Part shown: one piece after another, positions 1-13,129 of the stretch
How positions within the stretch are numbered: position 1 is the stretch's first letter
Layout: every line of letters starts with the position of its first letter
Source: Pristionchus mayeri
Lineage: Eukaryota > Nematoda > Chromadorea > Rhabditida > Neodiplogasteridae
Assembly: GCA_036245805.1 (NCBI GenBank)
Contig: BTRK01000002.1
Span: forward strand, 3,406,689-3,470,688
Reading direction: 5' to 3'
DNA: 64,000 bases
Translations under genes and position numbers: made by a program
Notes under the pieces: generated by a model
Seen by the model: the letters and a program-made list of their open reading frames with translations, nothing else
What the model was told of the DNA's origin: nothing
Databases searched by the model: none

Positions 1-1327
1 GATCACTTTTCGAAAAACGAGCACTAGACGACGCGTTCAAAAATTTATCAAAGAGCCAAGTTCGCTGATAGGGACCCAGTAAAGAGGAGAGATGATGAAC
101 AGGCAGCGTTTGTCATTTCCCCGTAGATAATGCAGCTCCATTCCAAAGAATACGACTTGCACGCATAGAGAAAGACGATCACTTTTCGAAAAACGATCAC
201 TAGACGACGCTTTCAAAAATTTATCGAAGAGCCACTCTCGCTGATACGGGCGCAGTAAAAAGGAAAGATGATGAACATACCGTGCTTATCATTTCCCCGT
301 AGAGAATGCAGCTTCATTTCAAAGAATACGACTTGCACGCATCGAGAAAGACTATCACTTTTCGAAAAAAAACGAGCACTAGACGACGCTTTCAAAAAAT
401 TATCGAAGAGCCACTCTCGCTGATACGGACGCAGTAAAAAGGGAGAGATGATGAACAGGCAGCTTTTGTCATTTCCCCGTAGATAATGCAGCTCCATTCC
501 AAAGAATACGACTTGCACGCATAGAGAAAGACGATCACTTTTCGAAAAACGATCACTAGACGACGCTTTCAAAAATTTATCGAAGAGCCACTCTCGCTGA
601 TACGGGCGCAGTAAAAGGGAGAGATGATGAACAGGCAGCATTTGTCATTTCCCCGTAGAGAATGCAGCTCCATTTCAAAGAATACGACTTGCACGCATCG
701 AGAAAAACGATCACTTTTCGAAAAACGAGCACTAGACGACGCTTTCAAAAATTTATCGAAGAGCCACTCTCGCTGATACGGACGCAGTAAAAAGGGAGAG
801 ATGATGAACAGGCAGCTTTTGTCATTTCCCCGTAGATAATGCAGCTCCATTTCAACGAATACGACTTGCACGCATCGAGAAACACGATCACTTTTCGAAA
901 AACGATCACTAGACGACGCGTTCAAAAATTTATCGAAGAGCCAAGTTCGCTGATAGGGACCCAGTAAAGAGGAGCGATGATGAACAGGCAGCGTTTGTCA
1001 TTTCCCCGTAGAGAATGCAGCTCTATTCCAAAGAATACGACTTGCACGCATCGAGAAAAACGATCACTTTTCGAAAAACGAGCACTAGACGACGCGTTCA
1101 AAAATTTATCAAAGAGCCAAGTTCGCTGATAGGGACCCAGTATAAAGGAGAGATGATGAACAGGCAGCGTTTGTCATTTCCCCGTAGAGAATGCAGCTCC
1201 ATTCCAAAGAATACGACTTGCACGCATCGAGAAAAACGATCACTTTTCGAAAAACGAGCACTAGACGGCGCGTTTAAAAATTTATCGAAGAGCCACTCTC
1301 GCTGATACGGGCGCAGTAAAAAGGAAA

Positions 1328-3442
1328 GATGATGAACATACCGTGCTTATCATTTCCCCGTAGAGAATGCAGCTTCATTTCAAAGAATACGACTTGCACG
1401 CATCGAGAAAAACGATCACTTTTCGAAAAACGAGCACTAGACGACGCGTTCAAAAATTTATCAAAGAGTCAAGTTCGCTGATAGGGACCCAGTATAAAGG
1501 AGAGATGATGAACAGGCAGCGTTTGTCATTTCCCCGTAGAGAATGCAGCTCCATTTCAAAGAATACGACTTGCACGCATCGAGAAAAACGATCACTTTTC
1601 GAAAAACGAGCACTAGACGACGCTTTCAAAAATTTATCGAAGAGCCACTCTCGCTGATACGGACGCAGTAAAAAGGGAGAGATGATGAACAGGCAGCTTT
1701 TGTCATTTCCCCGTAGATAATGCAGCTCCATTTCAACGAATACGACTTGCACGCATCGAGAAAAACGATCACTTTTCGAAAAACGAGCACTAGACGACGC
1801 GTTCAAAAATTTATCAAAGAGCCAAGTTCGCTGATAGGGACCCAGTATAAAGGAGAGATGATGAACAGGCAGCATTTGTCATTTCCCCGTAGAGAATGCA
1901 GCTCCATTCCAAAGAATACGACTTGCACGCATCGAGAAAAACGATCACTTTTCGAAAAACGAGCACTAGACGACGCGTTCAAAAATTTATCGAAGAGCCA
2001 CTCTCGCTGATACGGGCGCAGTAAAAAGGAAAGATGATGAACATACCGTGCTTATCATTTCCCCGTAGAGAATGCAGCTTCATTTCAAAGAATACGACTT
2101 GCACGCATCGAGAAAAACGATCACTTTTCGAAAAACGAGCACTAGACGACGCGTTCAAAAATTTATCAAAGAGCCAAGTTCGCTGATAGGGACCCAGTAT
2201 AAAGGAGAGATGATGAACAGGCAGCGTTTGTCATTTCCCCGTAGAGAATGCAGCTCCATTTCAAAGAATACGACTTGCACGCATCGAGAAAAACGATCAC
2301 TTTTCGAAAAACGAGCACTAGACGACGCTTTCAAAAATTTATCGAAGAGCCACTCTCGCTGATACGGACGCAGTAAAAAGGGAGAGATGATGAACAGGCA
2401 GCTTTTGTCATTTCCCCGTAGATAATGCAGCTCCATTTCAACGAATACGACTTGCACGCATCGAGAAAAACGATCACTTTTCGAAAAACGAGCACTAGAC
2501 GACGCGTTCAAAAATTTATCAAAGAGCCAAGTTCGCTGATAGGGACCCAGTATAAAGGAGAGATGATGAACAGGCAGCATTTGTCATTTCCCCGTAGAGA
2601 ATGCAGCTCCATTCCAAAGAATACGACTTGCACGCATCGAGAAAAACGATCACTTTTCGAAAAACGAGCACTAGACGACGCGTTCAAAAATTTATCGAAG
2701 AGCCACTCTCGCTGATACGGGCGCAGTAAAAAGGAAAGATGATGAACATACCGTGCTTATCATTTCCCCGTAGAGAATGCAGCTTCATTTCAAAGAATAC
2801 GACTTGCACGCATCGAGAAATACGATCACTTTTCGAAAAACGAGCACTAGACGACGCGTTCAAAAATTTATCAAAGAGCCAAGTTCGCTGATAGGGACCC
2901 AGTATAAAGGAGAGATGATGAACAGGCAGCGTTTGTCATTTCCCCGTAGAGAATGCAGCTCCATTTCAAAGAATACGACTTGCACGCATCGAGAAAAACG
3001 ATCACTTTTCGAAAAACGAGCACTAGACGACGCTTTCAAAAATTTATCGAAGAGCCACTCTCGCTGATACGGACGCAGTAAAAAGGGAGAGATGATGAAC
3101 AGGCAGCTTTTGTCATTTCCCCGTAGATAATGCAGCTCCATTTCAACGAATACGACTTGCACGCATCGAGAAACACGATCACTTTTCGAAAAACGATCAC
3201 TAGACGACGCGTTCAAAAATTTATCGAAGAGCCAAGTTCGCTGATAGGGACCCAGTAAAGAGGAGCGATGATGAACAGGCAGCGTTTGTCATTTCCCCGT
3301 AGAGAATGCAGCTCCATTCCAAAGAATACGACTTGCACGCATCGAGAAAAACGATCACTTTTCGAAAAACGAGCACTAGACGACGCGTTCAAAAATTTAT
3401 CAAAGAGCCAAGTTCGCTGATAGGGACCCAGTATAAAGGAGA
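1328..3442. repeat. Higher-order repeat of ~705 bp (four monomers), about three copies
   Basis: Within the satellite, the monomer order aacatacc-type, cagcgtttg-type, cagcttttg-type, cagcatttg-type recurs with a period of 705 bp starting near 1,328, 2,033 and 2,738. The third copy carries a variant last monomer. Identity between copies of the 705 bp block is much higher than between adjacent monomers, so the block was amplified as a unit. Confidence 0.85.
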
Positions 3443-4889
3443 GATGATGAACAGGCAGCGTTTGTCATTTCCCCGTAGAGAATGCAGCTCCATTCCAAAG
3501 AATACGACTTGCACGCATCGAGAAAAACGATCACTTTTCGAAAAACGAGCACTAGACGACGCGTTCAAAAATTTATCGAAGAGCCACTCTCGCTGATACG
3601 GGCGCAGTAAAAAGGAAAGATGATGAACATACCGTGCTTATCATTTCCCCGTAGAGAATGCAGCTTCATTTCAAAGAATACGACTTGCACGCATCGAGAA
3701 AAACGATCACTTTTCGAAAAACGAGCACTAGACGACGCGTTCAAAAATTTATCAAAGAGCCAAGTTCGCTGATAGGGACCCAGTATAAAGGAGAGATGAT
3801 GAACAGGCAGCGTTTGTCATTTCCCCGTAGAGAATGCAGCTCCATTCCAAAGAATACGACTTGCACGCATCGAGAAAAACGATCACTTTTCGAAAAACGA
3901 GCACTAGACGACGCGTTCAAAAATTTATCAAAGAGCCAAGTTCGCTGATAGGGACCCAGTATAAAGGAGAGATGATGAACAGGCAGCGTTTGTCATTTCC
4001 CCGTAGAGAATGCAGCTCCATTCCAAAGAATACGACTTGCACGCATCGAGAAAAACGATCACTTTTCGAAAAACGAGCACTAGACGACGCGTTCAAAAAT
4101 TTATCGAAGAGCCACTCTCGCTGATACGGGCGCAGTAAAAAGGAAAGATGATGAACATACCGTGCTTATCATTTCCCCGTAGAGAATGCAGCTTCATTTC
4201 AAAGAATACGACTTGCACGCATCGAGAAAAACGATCACTTTTCGAAAAACGAGCACTAGACGACGCGTTCAAAAATTTATCAAAGAGCCAAGTTCGCTGA
4301 TAGGGACCCAGTATAAAGGAGAGATGATGAACAGGCAGCGTTTGTCATTTCCCCGTAGAGAATGCAGCTCCATTTCAAAGAATACGACTTGCACGCATCG
4401 AGAAAAACGATCACTTTTCGAAAAACGAGCACTAGACGACGCTTTCAAAAATTTATCGAAGAGCCACTCTCGCTGATACGGACGCAGTAAAAAGGGAGAG
4501 ATGATGAACAGGCAGCTTTTGTCATTTCCCCGTAGATAATGCAGCTCCATTTCAACGAATACGACTTGCACGCATCGAGAAACACGATCACTTTTCGAAA
4601 AACGATCACTAGACGACGCGTTCAAAAATTTATCGAAGAGCCAAGTTCGCTGATAGGGACCCAGTAAAGAGGAGAGATGATGAACAGGCAGCGTTTGTCA
4701 TTTCCCCGTAGAGAATGCAGCTCCATTTCAAAGAATACGACTTGCACGCATCGAGAAAAACGATCACTTTTCGAAAAACGAGCACTAGACGACGCTTTCA
4801 AAAATTTATCGAAGAGCCACTCTCGCTGATACGGACGCAGTAAAAAGGGAGAGATGATGAACAGGCAGCTTTTGTCATTTCCCCGTAGA

Positions 4890-6680
4890 TAATGCAGCTC
4901 CATTTCAACGAATACGACTTGCACGCATCGAGAAACACGATCACTTTTCGAAAAACGATCACTAGACGACGCGTTCAAAAATTTATCAAAGAGCCAAGTT
5001 CGCTGATAGGGACCCAGTATAAAGGAGAGATGATGAACAGGCAGCGTTTGTCATTTCCCCGTAGAGAATGCAGCTCCATTCCAAAGAATACGACTTGCAC
5101 GCATCGAGAAAAACGATCACTTTTCGAAAAACGAGCACTAGACGACGCGTTCAAAAATTTATCGAAGAGCCACTCTCGCTGATACGGGCGCAGTAAAAAG
5201 GAAAGATGATGAACATACCGTGCTTATCATTTCCCCGTAGAGAATGCAGCTTCATTTCAAAGAATACGACTTGCACGCATCGAGAAAGACTATCACTTTT
5301 CGAAAAAAAACGAGCACTAGACAGACGACGCTTTCAAAAAATTATCGAAGAGCCACTCTCGCTGATAGGGACCCAGTATAAAGGAGCGATGATGAACAGA
5401 CAGCGTTTGTCATTTCCCCGTAGATAATGCAGCTCCATTCCAAAGAATACGACTTGCACGCATCGAGAAAGACGATCACTTTGCGAAAAACGAGCACTTA
5501 TCGAAGAGCTTTCAAAAATTTATCGAAGAGCCAAGTTCTCTGATAGGAACCCAGTAAAAAGGAGATATGATGAACAGGCAGTGTTTGTCATTTCCCCGTA
5601 GAGAATGCAGCTCCATTCCAAAGAATACGACTTGCACGCATCGAGAAAAACGATCACTTTTCGAAAAACGAGCACTAGACGACGCTTTCAAAAATTTATC
5701 GAAGAGCCACTCTCGCTGATACGGACGCAGTAAAAAGGGAGAGATGATGAACAGGCAGCTTTTGTCATTTCCCCGTAGATAATGCAGCTCCATTTCAACG
5801 AATACGACTTGCACGCATCGAGAAACACGATCACTTTTCGAAAAACGATCACTAGACGACGCGTTCAAAAATTTATCAAAGAGCCAAGTTCGCTGATAGG
5901 GACCCAGTATAAAGGAGAGATGATGAACAGGCAGCGTTTGTCATTTCCCCGTAGAGAATGCAGCTCCATTCCAAAGAATACGACTTGCACGCATCGAGAA
6001 AAACGATCACTTTTCGAAAAACGAGCACTAGACGACGCGTTCAAAAATTTATCGAAGAGCCACTCTCGCTGATACGGGCGCAGTAAAAAGGAAAGATGAT
6101 GAACATACCGTGCTTATCATTTCCCCGTAGAGAATGCAGCTTCATTTCAAAGAATACGACTTGCACGCATCGAGAAAGACTATCACTTTTCGAAAAAAAA
6201 CGAGCACTAGACAGACGACGCTTTCAAAAAATTATCGAAGAGCCACTCTCGCTGATAGGGACCCAGTATAAAGGAGCGATGATGAACAGACAGCGTTTGT
6301 CATTTCCCCGTAGATAATGCAGCTCCATTCCAAAGAATACGACTTGCACGCATAGAGAAAGACGATCACTTTTCGAAAAACGATCACTAGACGACGCTTT
6401 CAAAAATTTATCGAAGAGCCACTCTCGCTGATACGGGCGCAGTAAAAAGGAAAGATGATGAACATACCGTGCTTATCATTTCCCCGTAGAGAATGCAGCT
6501 TCATTTCAAAGAATACGACTTGCACGCATCGAGAAAGACTATCACTTTTCGAAAAAAAACGAGCACTAGACAGACGACGCTTTCAAAAAATTATCGAAGA
6601 GCCACTCTCGCTGATAGGGACCCAGTATAAAGGAGCGATGATGAACAGACAGCGTTTGTCATTTCCCCGTAGATAATGCA
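4890..6680. repeat. Higher-order repeat of ~890 bp followed by a ~359 bp sub-block
   Basis: The block starting near 4,890 recurs near 5,780, a shift of 890 bp. Its last part, marked by the gacagacgacgc step, recurs again 359 bp later. The block includes a rearranged monomer near 5,490-5,520 where a short segment (gcacttatcgaagagc) replaces the normal gcactagacgac. Confidence 0.8.
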
Positions 6681-8269
6681 GCTCCATTCCAAAGAATACG
6701 ACTTGCACGCATAGAGAAAGACGATCACTTTTCGAAAAACGATCACTAGACGACGCTTTCAAAAATTTATCGAAGAGCCACTCTCGCTGATACGGGCGCA
6801 GTAAAAAGGAAAGATGATGAACATACCGTGCTTATCATTTCCCCGTAGAGAATGCAGCTTCATTTCAAAGAATACGACTTGCACGCATCGAGAAAGACTA
6901 TCACTTTTCGAAAAAAAACGAGCACTAGACGACGCTTTCAAAAAATTATCGAAGAGCCACTCTCGCTGATACGGACGCAGTAAAAAGGGAGAGATGATGA
7001 ACAGGCAGCTTTTGTCATTTCCCCGTAGATAATGCAGCTCCATTCCAAAGAATACGACTTGCACGCATAGAGAAAGACGATCACTTTTCGAAAAACGATC
7101 ACTAGACGACGCTTTCAAAAATTTATCGAAGAGCCACTCTCGCTGATACGGACGCAGTAAAAAGGGAGAGATGATGAACAGGCAGCTTTTGTCATTTCCC
7201 CGTAGATAATGCAGCTCCATTCCAAAGAATACGACTTGCACGCATAGAGAAAGACGATCACTTTTCGAAAAACGATCACTAGACGACGCTTTCAAAAATT
7301 TATCGAAGAGCCACTCTCGCTGATACGGACGCAGTAAAAAGGGAGAGATGATGAACAGGCAGCTTTTGTCATTTCCCCGTAGATAATGCAGCTCCATTCC
7401 AAAGAATACGACTTGCACGCATAGAGAAAGACGATCACTTTTCGAAAAACGATCACTAGACGACGCTTTCAAAAATTTATCGAACAGCCACTCTCGCTGA
7501 TACGGGCGCAGTAAAAAGGAAAGATGATGAACATACCGTGCTTATCATTTCCCCGTAGAGAATGCAGCTTCATTTCAAAGAATACGACTTGCACGCATCG
7601 AGAAAGACTATCACTTTTCGAAAAAAAACGAGCACTAGACGACGCTTTCAAAAAATTATCGAAGAGCCACTCTCGCTGATACGGACGCAGTAAAAAGGGA
7701 GAGATGATGAACAGGCAGCTTTTGTCATTTCCCCGTAGATAATGCAGCTCCATTCCAAAGAATACGACTTGCACGCATAGAGAAAGACGATCACTTTTCG
7801 AAAAACGATCACTAGACGACGCTTTCAAAAATTTATCGAAGAGCCACTCTCGCTGATACGGACGCAGTAAAAGGGAGAGATGATGAACAGGCAGCGTTTG
7901 TCATTTCCCCGTAGATAATGCAGCTCCATTTCAAAGAATACGACTTGCACGCATCGAGAAAAACGATCACTTTTCGAAAAACGAGCACTAGACGACGCTT
8001 TCAAAAATTTATCGAAGAGCCACTCTCGCTGATACGGACGCAGTAAAAAGGGAGAGATGATGAACAGGCAGCTTTTGTCATTTCCCCGTAGATAATGCAG
8101 CTCCATTTCAAAGAATACGACTTGCACGCATCGAGAAAAACGATCACTTTTCGAAAAACGAGCACTAGACGACGCTTTCAAAAATTTATCGAAGAGCCAC
8201 TCTCGCTGATACGGACGCAGTAAAAAGGGAGAGATGATGAACAGGCAGCGTTTGTCATTTCCCCGTAGA

Positions 8270-10150
8270 GAATGCAGCTCCATTCCAAAGAATACGACTT
8301 GCACGCATCGAGAAAACCGATCACTTTTCGAAAAACGAGCACTAGACGACGCGTTCAAAAATTTATCAAAGAGCCAAGTTCGCTGATAGGGACCCAGTAT
8401 AAAGGAGAGATGATGAACAGGCAGCGTTTGTCATTTCCCCGTAGAGAATGCAGCTCCATTCCAAAGAATACGACTTGCACGCATCGAGAAAAACGATCAC
8501 TTTTCGAAAAACGAGCACTAGACGACGCGTTCAAAAATTTATCAAAGAGCCAAGTTCGCTGATAGGGACCCAGTATAAAGGAGAGATGATGAACAGGCAG
8601 CGTTTGTCATTTCCCCGTAGAGAATGCAGCTCCATTCCAAAGAATACGACTTGCACGCATCGAGAAAAACGATCACTTTTCGAAAAACGAGCACTAGACG
8701 ACGCGTTCAAAAATTTATCAAAGAGCCAAGTTCGCTGATAGGGACCCAGTATAAAGGAGAGATGATGAACAGGCAGCGTTTGTCATTTCCCCGTAGAGAA
8801 TGCAGCTCCATTCCAAAGAATACGACTTGCACGCATCGAGAAAAACGATCACTTTTCGAAAAACGAGCACTAGACGACGCGTTCAAAAATTTATCGAAGA
8901 GCCACTCTCGCTGATACGGGCGCAGTAAAAAGGAAAGATGATGAACATACCGTGCTTATCATTTCCCCGTAGAGAATGCAGCTTCATTTCAAAGAATACG
9001 ACTTGCACGCATCGAGAAAGACTATCACTTTTCGAAAAAAAACGAGCACTAGACGACGCTTTCAAACAATTATCGAAGAGCCACTCTCGCTGATAGGGAC
9101 CCAGTATAAAGGAGAGATGATGAACAGGCAGCGTTTGTCATTTCCCCGTAGAGAATGCAGATCCATTTCAAAGAATACGACTTGCACGCATCGAGAAAGA
9201 CGATCACTTTTCGAAAAACGATCACTAGACGACGCTTTCAAAAATTTATCAAAGAGCCAAGTTCGCTGATAGGGACCCAGTATAAAGGAGAGATGATGAA
9301 CAGGCAGCGTTTGTCATTTCCCCGTAGAGAATGCAGCTCCATTCCAAAGAATACGACTTGCACGCATCGAGAAAAACGATCACTTTTCGAAAAACGAGCA
9401 CTAGACGACGCGTTCAAAAATTTATCAAAGAGCCAAGTTCGCTGATAGGGACCCAGTATAAAGGAGAGATGATGAACAGGCAGCGTTTGTCATTTCCCCG
9501 TAGAGAATGCAGCTCCATTCCAAAGAATACGACTTGCACGCATCGAGAAAAACGATCACTTTTCGAAAAACGAGCACTAGACGACGCGTTCAAAAATTTA
9601 TCAAAGAGCCAAGTTCGCTGATAGGGACCCAGTATAAAGGAGAGATGATGAACAGGCAGCGTTTGTCATTTCCCCGTAGAGAATGCAGCTCCATTCCAAA
9701 GAATACGACTTGCACGCATCGAGAAAAACGATCACTTTTCGAAAAACGAGCACTAGACGACGCGTTCAAAAATTTATCGAAGAGCCACTCTCGCTGATAC
9801 GGGCGCAGTAAAAAGGAAAGATGATGAACATACCGTGCTTATCATTTCCCCGTAGAGAATGCAGCTTCATTTCAAAGAATACGACTTGCACGCATCGAGA
9901 AAGACTATCACTTTTCGAAAAAAAACGAGCACTAGACGACGCTTTCAAACAATTATCGAAGAGCCACTCTCGCTGATAGGGACCCAGTATAAAGGAGAGA
10001 TGATGAACAGGCAGCGTTTGTCATTTCCCCGTAGAGAATGCAGATCCATTTCAAAGAATACGACTTGCACGCATCGAGAAAGACGATCACTTTTCGAAAA
10101 ACGATCACTAGACGACGCTTTCAAAAATTTATCGAAGAGCCAATTTCGCT
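8270..10150. repeat. Higher-order repeat of ~883 bp (five monomers), two copies
   Basis: Five-monomer blocks are offset by 883 bp: the aacatacc-type monomers near 8,940 and 9,823 and the aacaattatcg variants near 9,064 and 9,947 match pairwise. Three consecutive nearly identical 176-bp monomers precede each, which suggests recent unequal exchange. Confidence 0.8.
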
Positions 10151-10826
10151 GATAGGGACCCAGTAAAAAGGAGAGATGATGAACAGACCATGCTTTTCAT
10201 TTCGCCGTAGAGAATGCAGCTCAATTTCAAAGAATACGACTTGCAAGCATCTAGAAAGACGATCACTTCTCGAAAAAAAGAGCACTAGACGGCGCTTTCA
10301 AAAATTTATCGAAGAGCCACTCTCGCTGATAGGGACGCAGTAAAAAGGAGAGATGATGAACAGGCAGCGTTTGTCATTTCCCCGTAGACAAAGCAGCTCC
10401 ATTTAAAAGAATACGACTTGCACGCATCGAGAAAGACGATCACTTTTCGATAAACGATCACTAGACGACGCTTTCAAAAATTTATCGAAGAGCCACTCTC
10501 GCTGATACGGGCGCAGTAAAAAGGAAAGATGATGAACATACCGTGCTTATCATTTCCCCGTAGAGAATGCAGCTCTATTTCAAAGAATACGACTTGCACG
10601 CATCGAGAAAGACGATCACTTTTCGAAAAACGATCACTAGACGACGCTTTCAAAAATTTATCGAAGAGCCAAGTTCGCTGATAGGGAGCCAGTAAAAAGG
10701 AGAGATGATGAACAGGCAGCGTTTGTCATTTCCCCGTAGAGAATGCAGCTCCATTCCAAAGAATACGACTTGCACGCATCGAGAAAAACGATCACTTTTC
10801 GAAAAACGAGCACTAGAAGACACTTT

Positions 10827-11179
10827 CAAAAAAAAGTATAGAACAGACGCGACGCGTAGTATGACGCGTCGCGGTTCACTTCCCGCTATCTCATATTCAA
10901 TATAAGTCAGTCTATAGTACACATATATTCACTATACACATCTAATACTCAGTTTTATTGATAGCACCTGGTTACGGTATAAGGTGTATGTCCACATTGT
11001 CAAAAGCAAATTATGTTTAGAACCATAATGTCATCGATTTCAACCATAGAAAACGTGTCTTATCTTACCTACAAACCAATAGATTCTCCGGTTAGATTCT
11101 AAAATTTTAAAACAAAATGATCCAGAAATAATTTACGTTCAATCAGATTCAGCTTATATATCAATGCTTCTGATTGTAG
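10827..11179. other. Satellite edge and unique sequence, no gene seen
   Basis: After the last degenerate monomer there is a short inverted motif (gacgcgacgcg / cgcgtcgcg, about 10,849-10,873) and AT-rich sequence. A possible short first coding exon of the next gene begins with ATG at 11,028, but I cannot confirm it. Confidence 0.4.
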
Positions 11180-12947
11180 TTTCCGTTTATAAGCCTTCCG
11201 AACGAAATTATTTGCAAAGTTTTTGAAAAGTCAAGTATGCGTGATCGCGAACAACTTGGCTCAATCTCTAAACGAATGGGCGACCTCGAAAAGAAGGCGA
11301 AATTTCGTGATCTCACAAGCGTATATGTTGTATGTTTTTTTTTAAAATTTGGTTGTTGATGTTTGAATATAGTTGAACCCTTAAACTTGTGTCTAATTAT
11401 CAACTTCTTTTTTTCTTCAATTAATGCGAACTGTGAGCTCAAAAGATAAAACACAGCAAATTATCATATCTTTTCAGTCAAATCGGGATATTACGGGGTG
11501 TTACTACACAAAATTATATATATTCAACAACTCTCACTCGGTGAATGAACTCATTGATTTCTTCGCCAAATCATCTATTGTAACGCTCATAATCAAGGTA
11601 CACATATTCGATTACACATTGATTGTTTTCGGTACGTTCGCAAGCATAATGTATAATTGAATCGTTTGAGTTAAAATAATAAATGATACAATAACTAAAC
11701 ATTTTTTGTCAATAGTTTGTATTTCAGGATGCGCTAAATGTCGAGACAGAAAATACACTCAGAGCCGCTTTCAAGACACTCGATTTTAAGAGGCTGATTA
11801 TAGAGTTGTACAATGAATACACGGGCAAGTTAGTGTGTTTGTTTTTTTCAATGTATTTATAAAAGTGTGTTCAGCTTCCTGAATGATCTTGTGCGTGGTC
11901 AGAAAAGTGTCCTCGAAGTATATATCAATTATACTTGTATTATCACGGACGTGCGTCAAGCAAAGCAAATATTGCTAAATCTCCCATTGATGCAGAAATT
12001 CACAATTATTGTGGCTGTGAGTTTTTCACCACCCACTAATAGTATTTGCTACGTTTTATAGACCCTAATAATCTTGTTTTCAATCTAGACCATACACAAC
12101 TCGCCCATATACTGCCCTAATAAATCGATACGTATGCGAATTTGAGATCCATTTTCGGACCTGTATCTCCTAATATTACTCTCTCTCTCTATCTCCCTGT
12201 CTCTATAATAATTGTTATCTATCTCACTTTTGTTCAGCACAATGTTCTTCTGTTCGACGATGAGATCGTTAAACACATCATTGGAAATGCAACTCAATGC
12301 GTCTTTGAAGGGAACTCAAATATCTCCGCCAACGGAATCGCTAAGGCATTCGAGGTATCATATAATTCAAATGTAATCGTATTTTTTGCAACTACAAATA
12401 CTCCAAAGAAACCTCCGAAAAAAACAATAATTATCTTCTTAGATTGTCTGCATCTAATGCATCTAATCTAATGGAAGAAAGAGTGCCAAATTACCAAATA
12501 TTGTTGATTTGTCCATTAATGGATTCGTTGCTCAACTTGACCCGAATTTTCATGTGAACCGCATCACAGGATGTGTGAAACATGTTCCTTCGTGCGCCAT
12601 TCTAAGATATCGCAAATACTTCAATTCAAATATTTTTGAAGTGGACATGCACACAGCGTAATATCAAAGTTCATGAGTGAGACAATTCTTATTCCGAACC
12701 ATTTGATTTATCTTGCATGCCATTTGACCAAACGTGTTACTGTTGATATAAACGAATTTGATTGCATAAAGTAACTACGTATTTATGTTAAATATATTTA
12801 ATGAAATTGCGATGCATTCAAAGATGGATGGCATTTCGCTTGTTTTCCATTCAATTTGTGAAGGATCTACGCATGGATTGCATGATCGATACCCTGGAAG
12901 TATCGCATATGATCACTCGTGTTATGCATGAACACTTTCACAACTAA
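11180..12947 (+). CDS. F-box family protein, probably frameshifted near its 3' end
   Basis: Predicted ubiquitin-ligase adaptor. An acceptor ending at 11,179 opens an exon reading FPFISLPNEIICKVFE and then DREQLGSISKRM, a clear F-box (LPxEII start, hydrophobic spacing). Further exons fit GT-AG borders: about 11,478-11,597, 11,729-11,830, 11,874-12,016, a small one near 12,089, 12,238-12,352 (contains NISANGIAKAFE), 12,482-12,770 and 12,824-12,947. In the exon starting at 12,482 the frame closes at TAA 12,659-12,661 right after FEVDMHTA, yet another frame continues with SKFMSETILIPNHLIYLA and joins in phase to the last exon ending HEHFHN-stop. That suggests a small indel, so the copy may be non-functional. 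The first exon is not identified; ATG 11,028 is one candidate. The middle and C-terminal parts resemble a nematode-specific F-box-associated region that I cannot name. Confidence 0.65.
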
Positions 12948-13129
12948 AACGAGCAAACAAGAAACGTCACGAGTGATTTCGAAACCTTACGCCAGCACCA
13001 CCGCGGCGGCTCGCCGAAGGAGGGGCTAGATGAAATATAATTGAAGTTTTGACTTTATTTTTTTCAGTTTCAAAATACAAAAAAAGCGAAATGAAATACA
13101 GCAAAAAAGGAATATTTTGCATATGTGTG

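Larger units (their letters stand above)
1..10826. repeat. Satellite array, ~176-177 bp monomer, about 61 copies, open at the left edge
   Basis: The same ~176 bp unit repeats head to tail from base 1 to about 10,826. Every unit carries the landmarks gatgatgaaca, catttccccgtag, cgacttgcacgcat and gcactagacgac. Monomers fall into recurring types: one with ccaagttcgctgataggg, one with ccactctcgctgatacgggc followed by aacataccgtgcttatc, and one with gatacggacgcag followed by cagcttttg. Length varies by a base or two, mainly in the A run after ttcgaa and at a gac/gacagac step near 5,320, 6,210 and 6,570. Monomers from about 10,150 to 10,826 are more diverged, as is usual at array edges. The units give overlapping open frames on both strands, but these follow from the repeat period and I do not call them genes. 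Confidence 0.97.

Noticed and set aside
6759..7472. A 237-codon open frame and dozens of ~96- and 118-codon frames on both strands of the satellite
   Set aside because: They follow the 176-177 bp period, overlap on both strands and repeat the same peptide; no start context, no codon bias and no known domain. They are products of a stop-poor repeat.
1..10826. CRISPR array
   Set aside because: Units are contiguous 176-bp monomers with no alternation of short repeats and unique spacers, and the window is eukaryotic.
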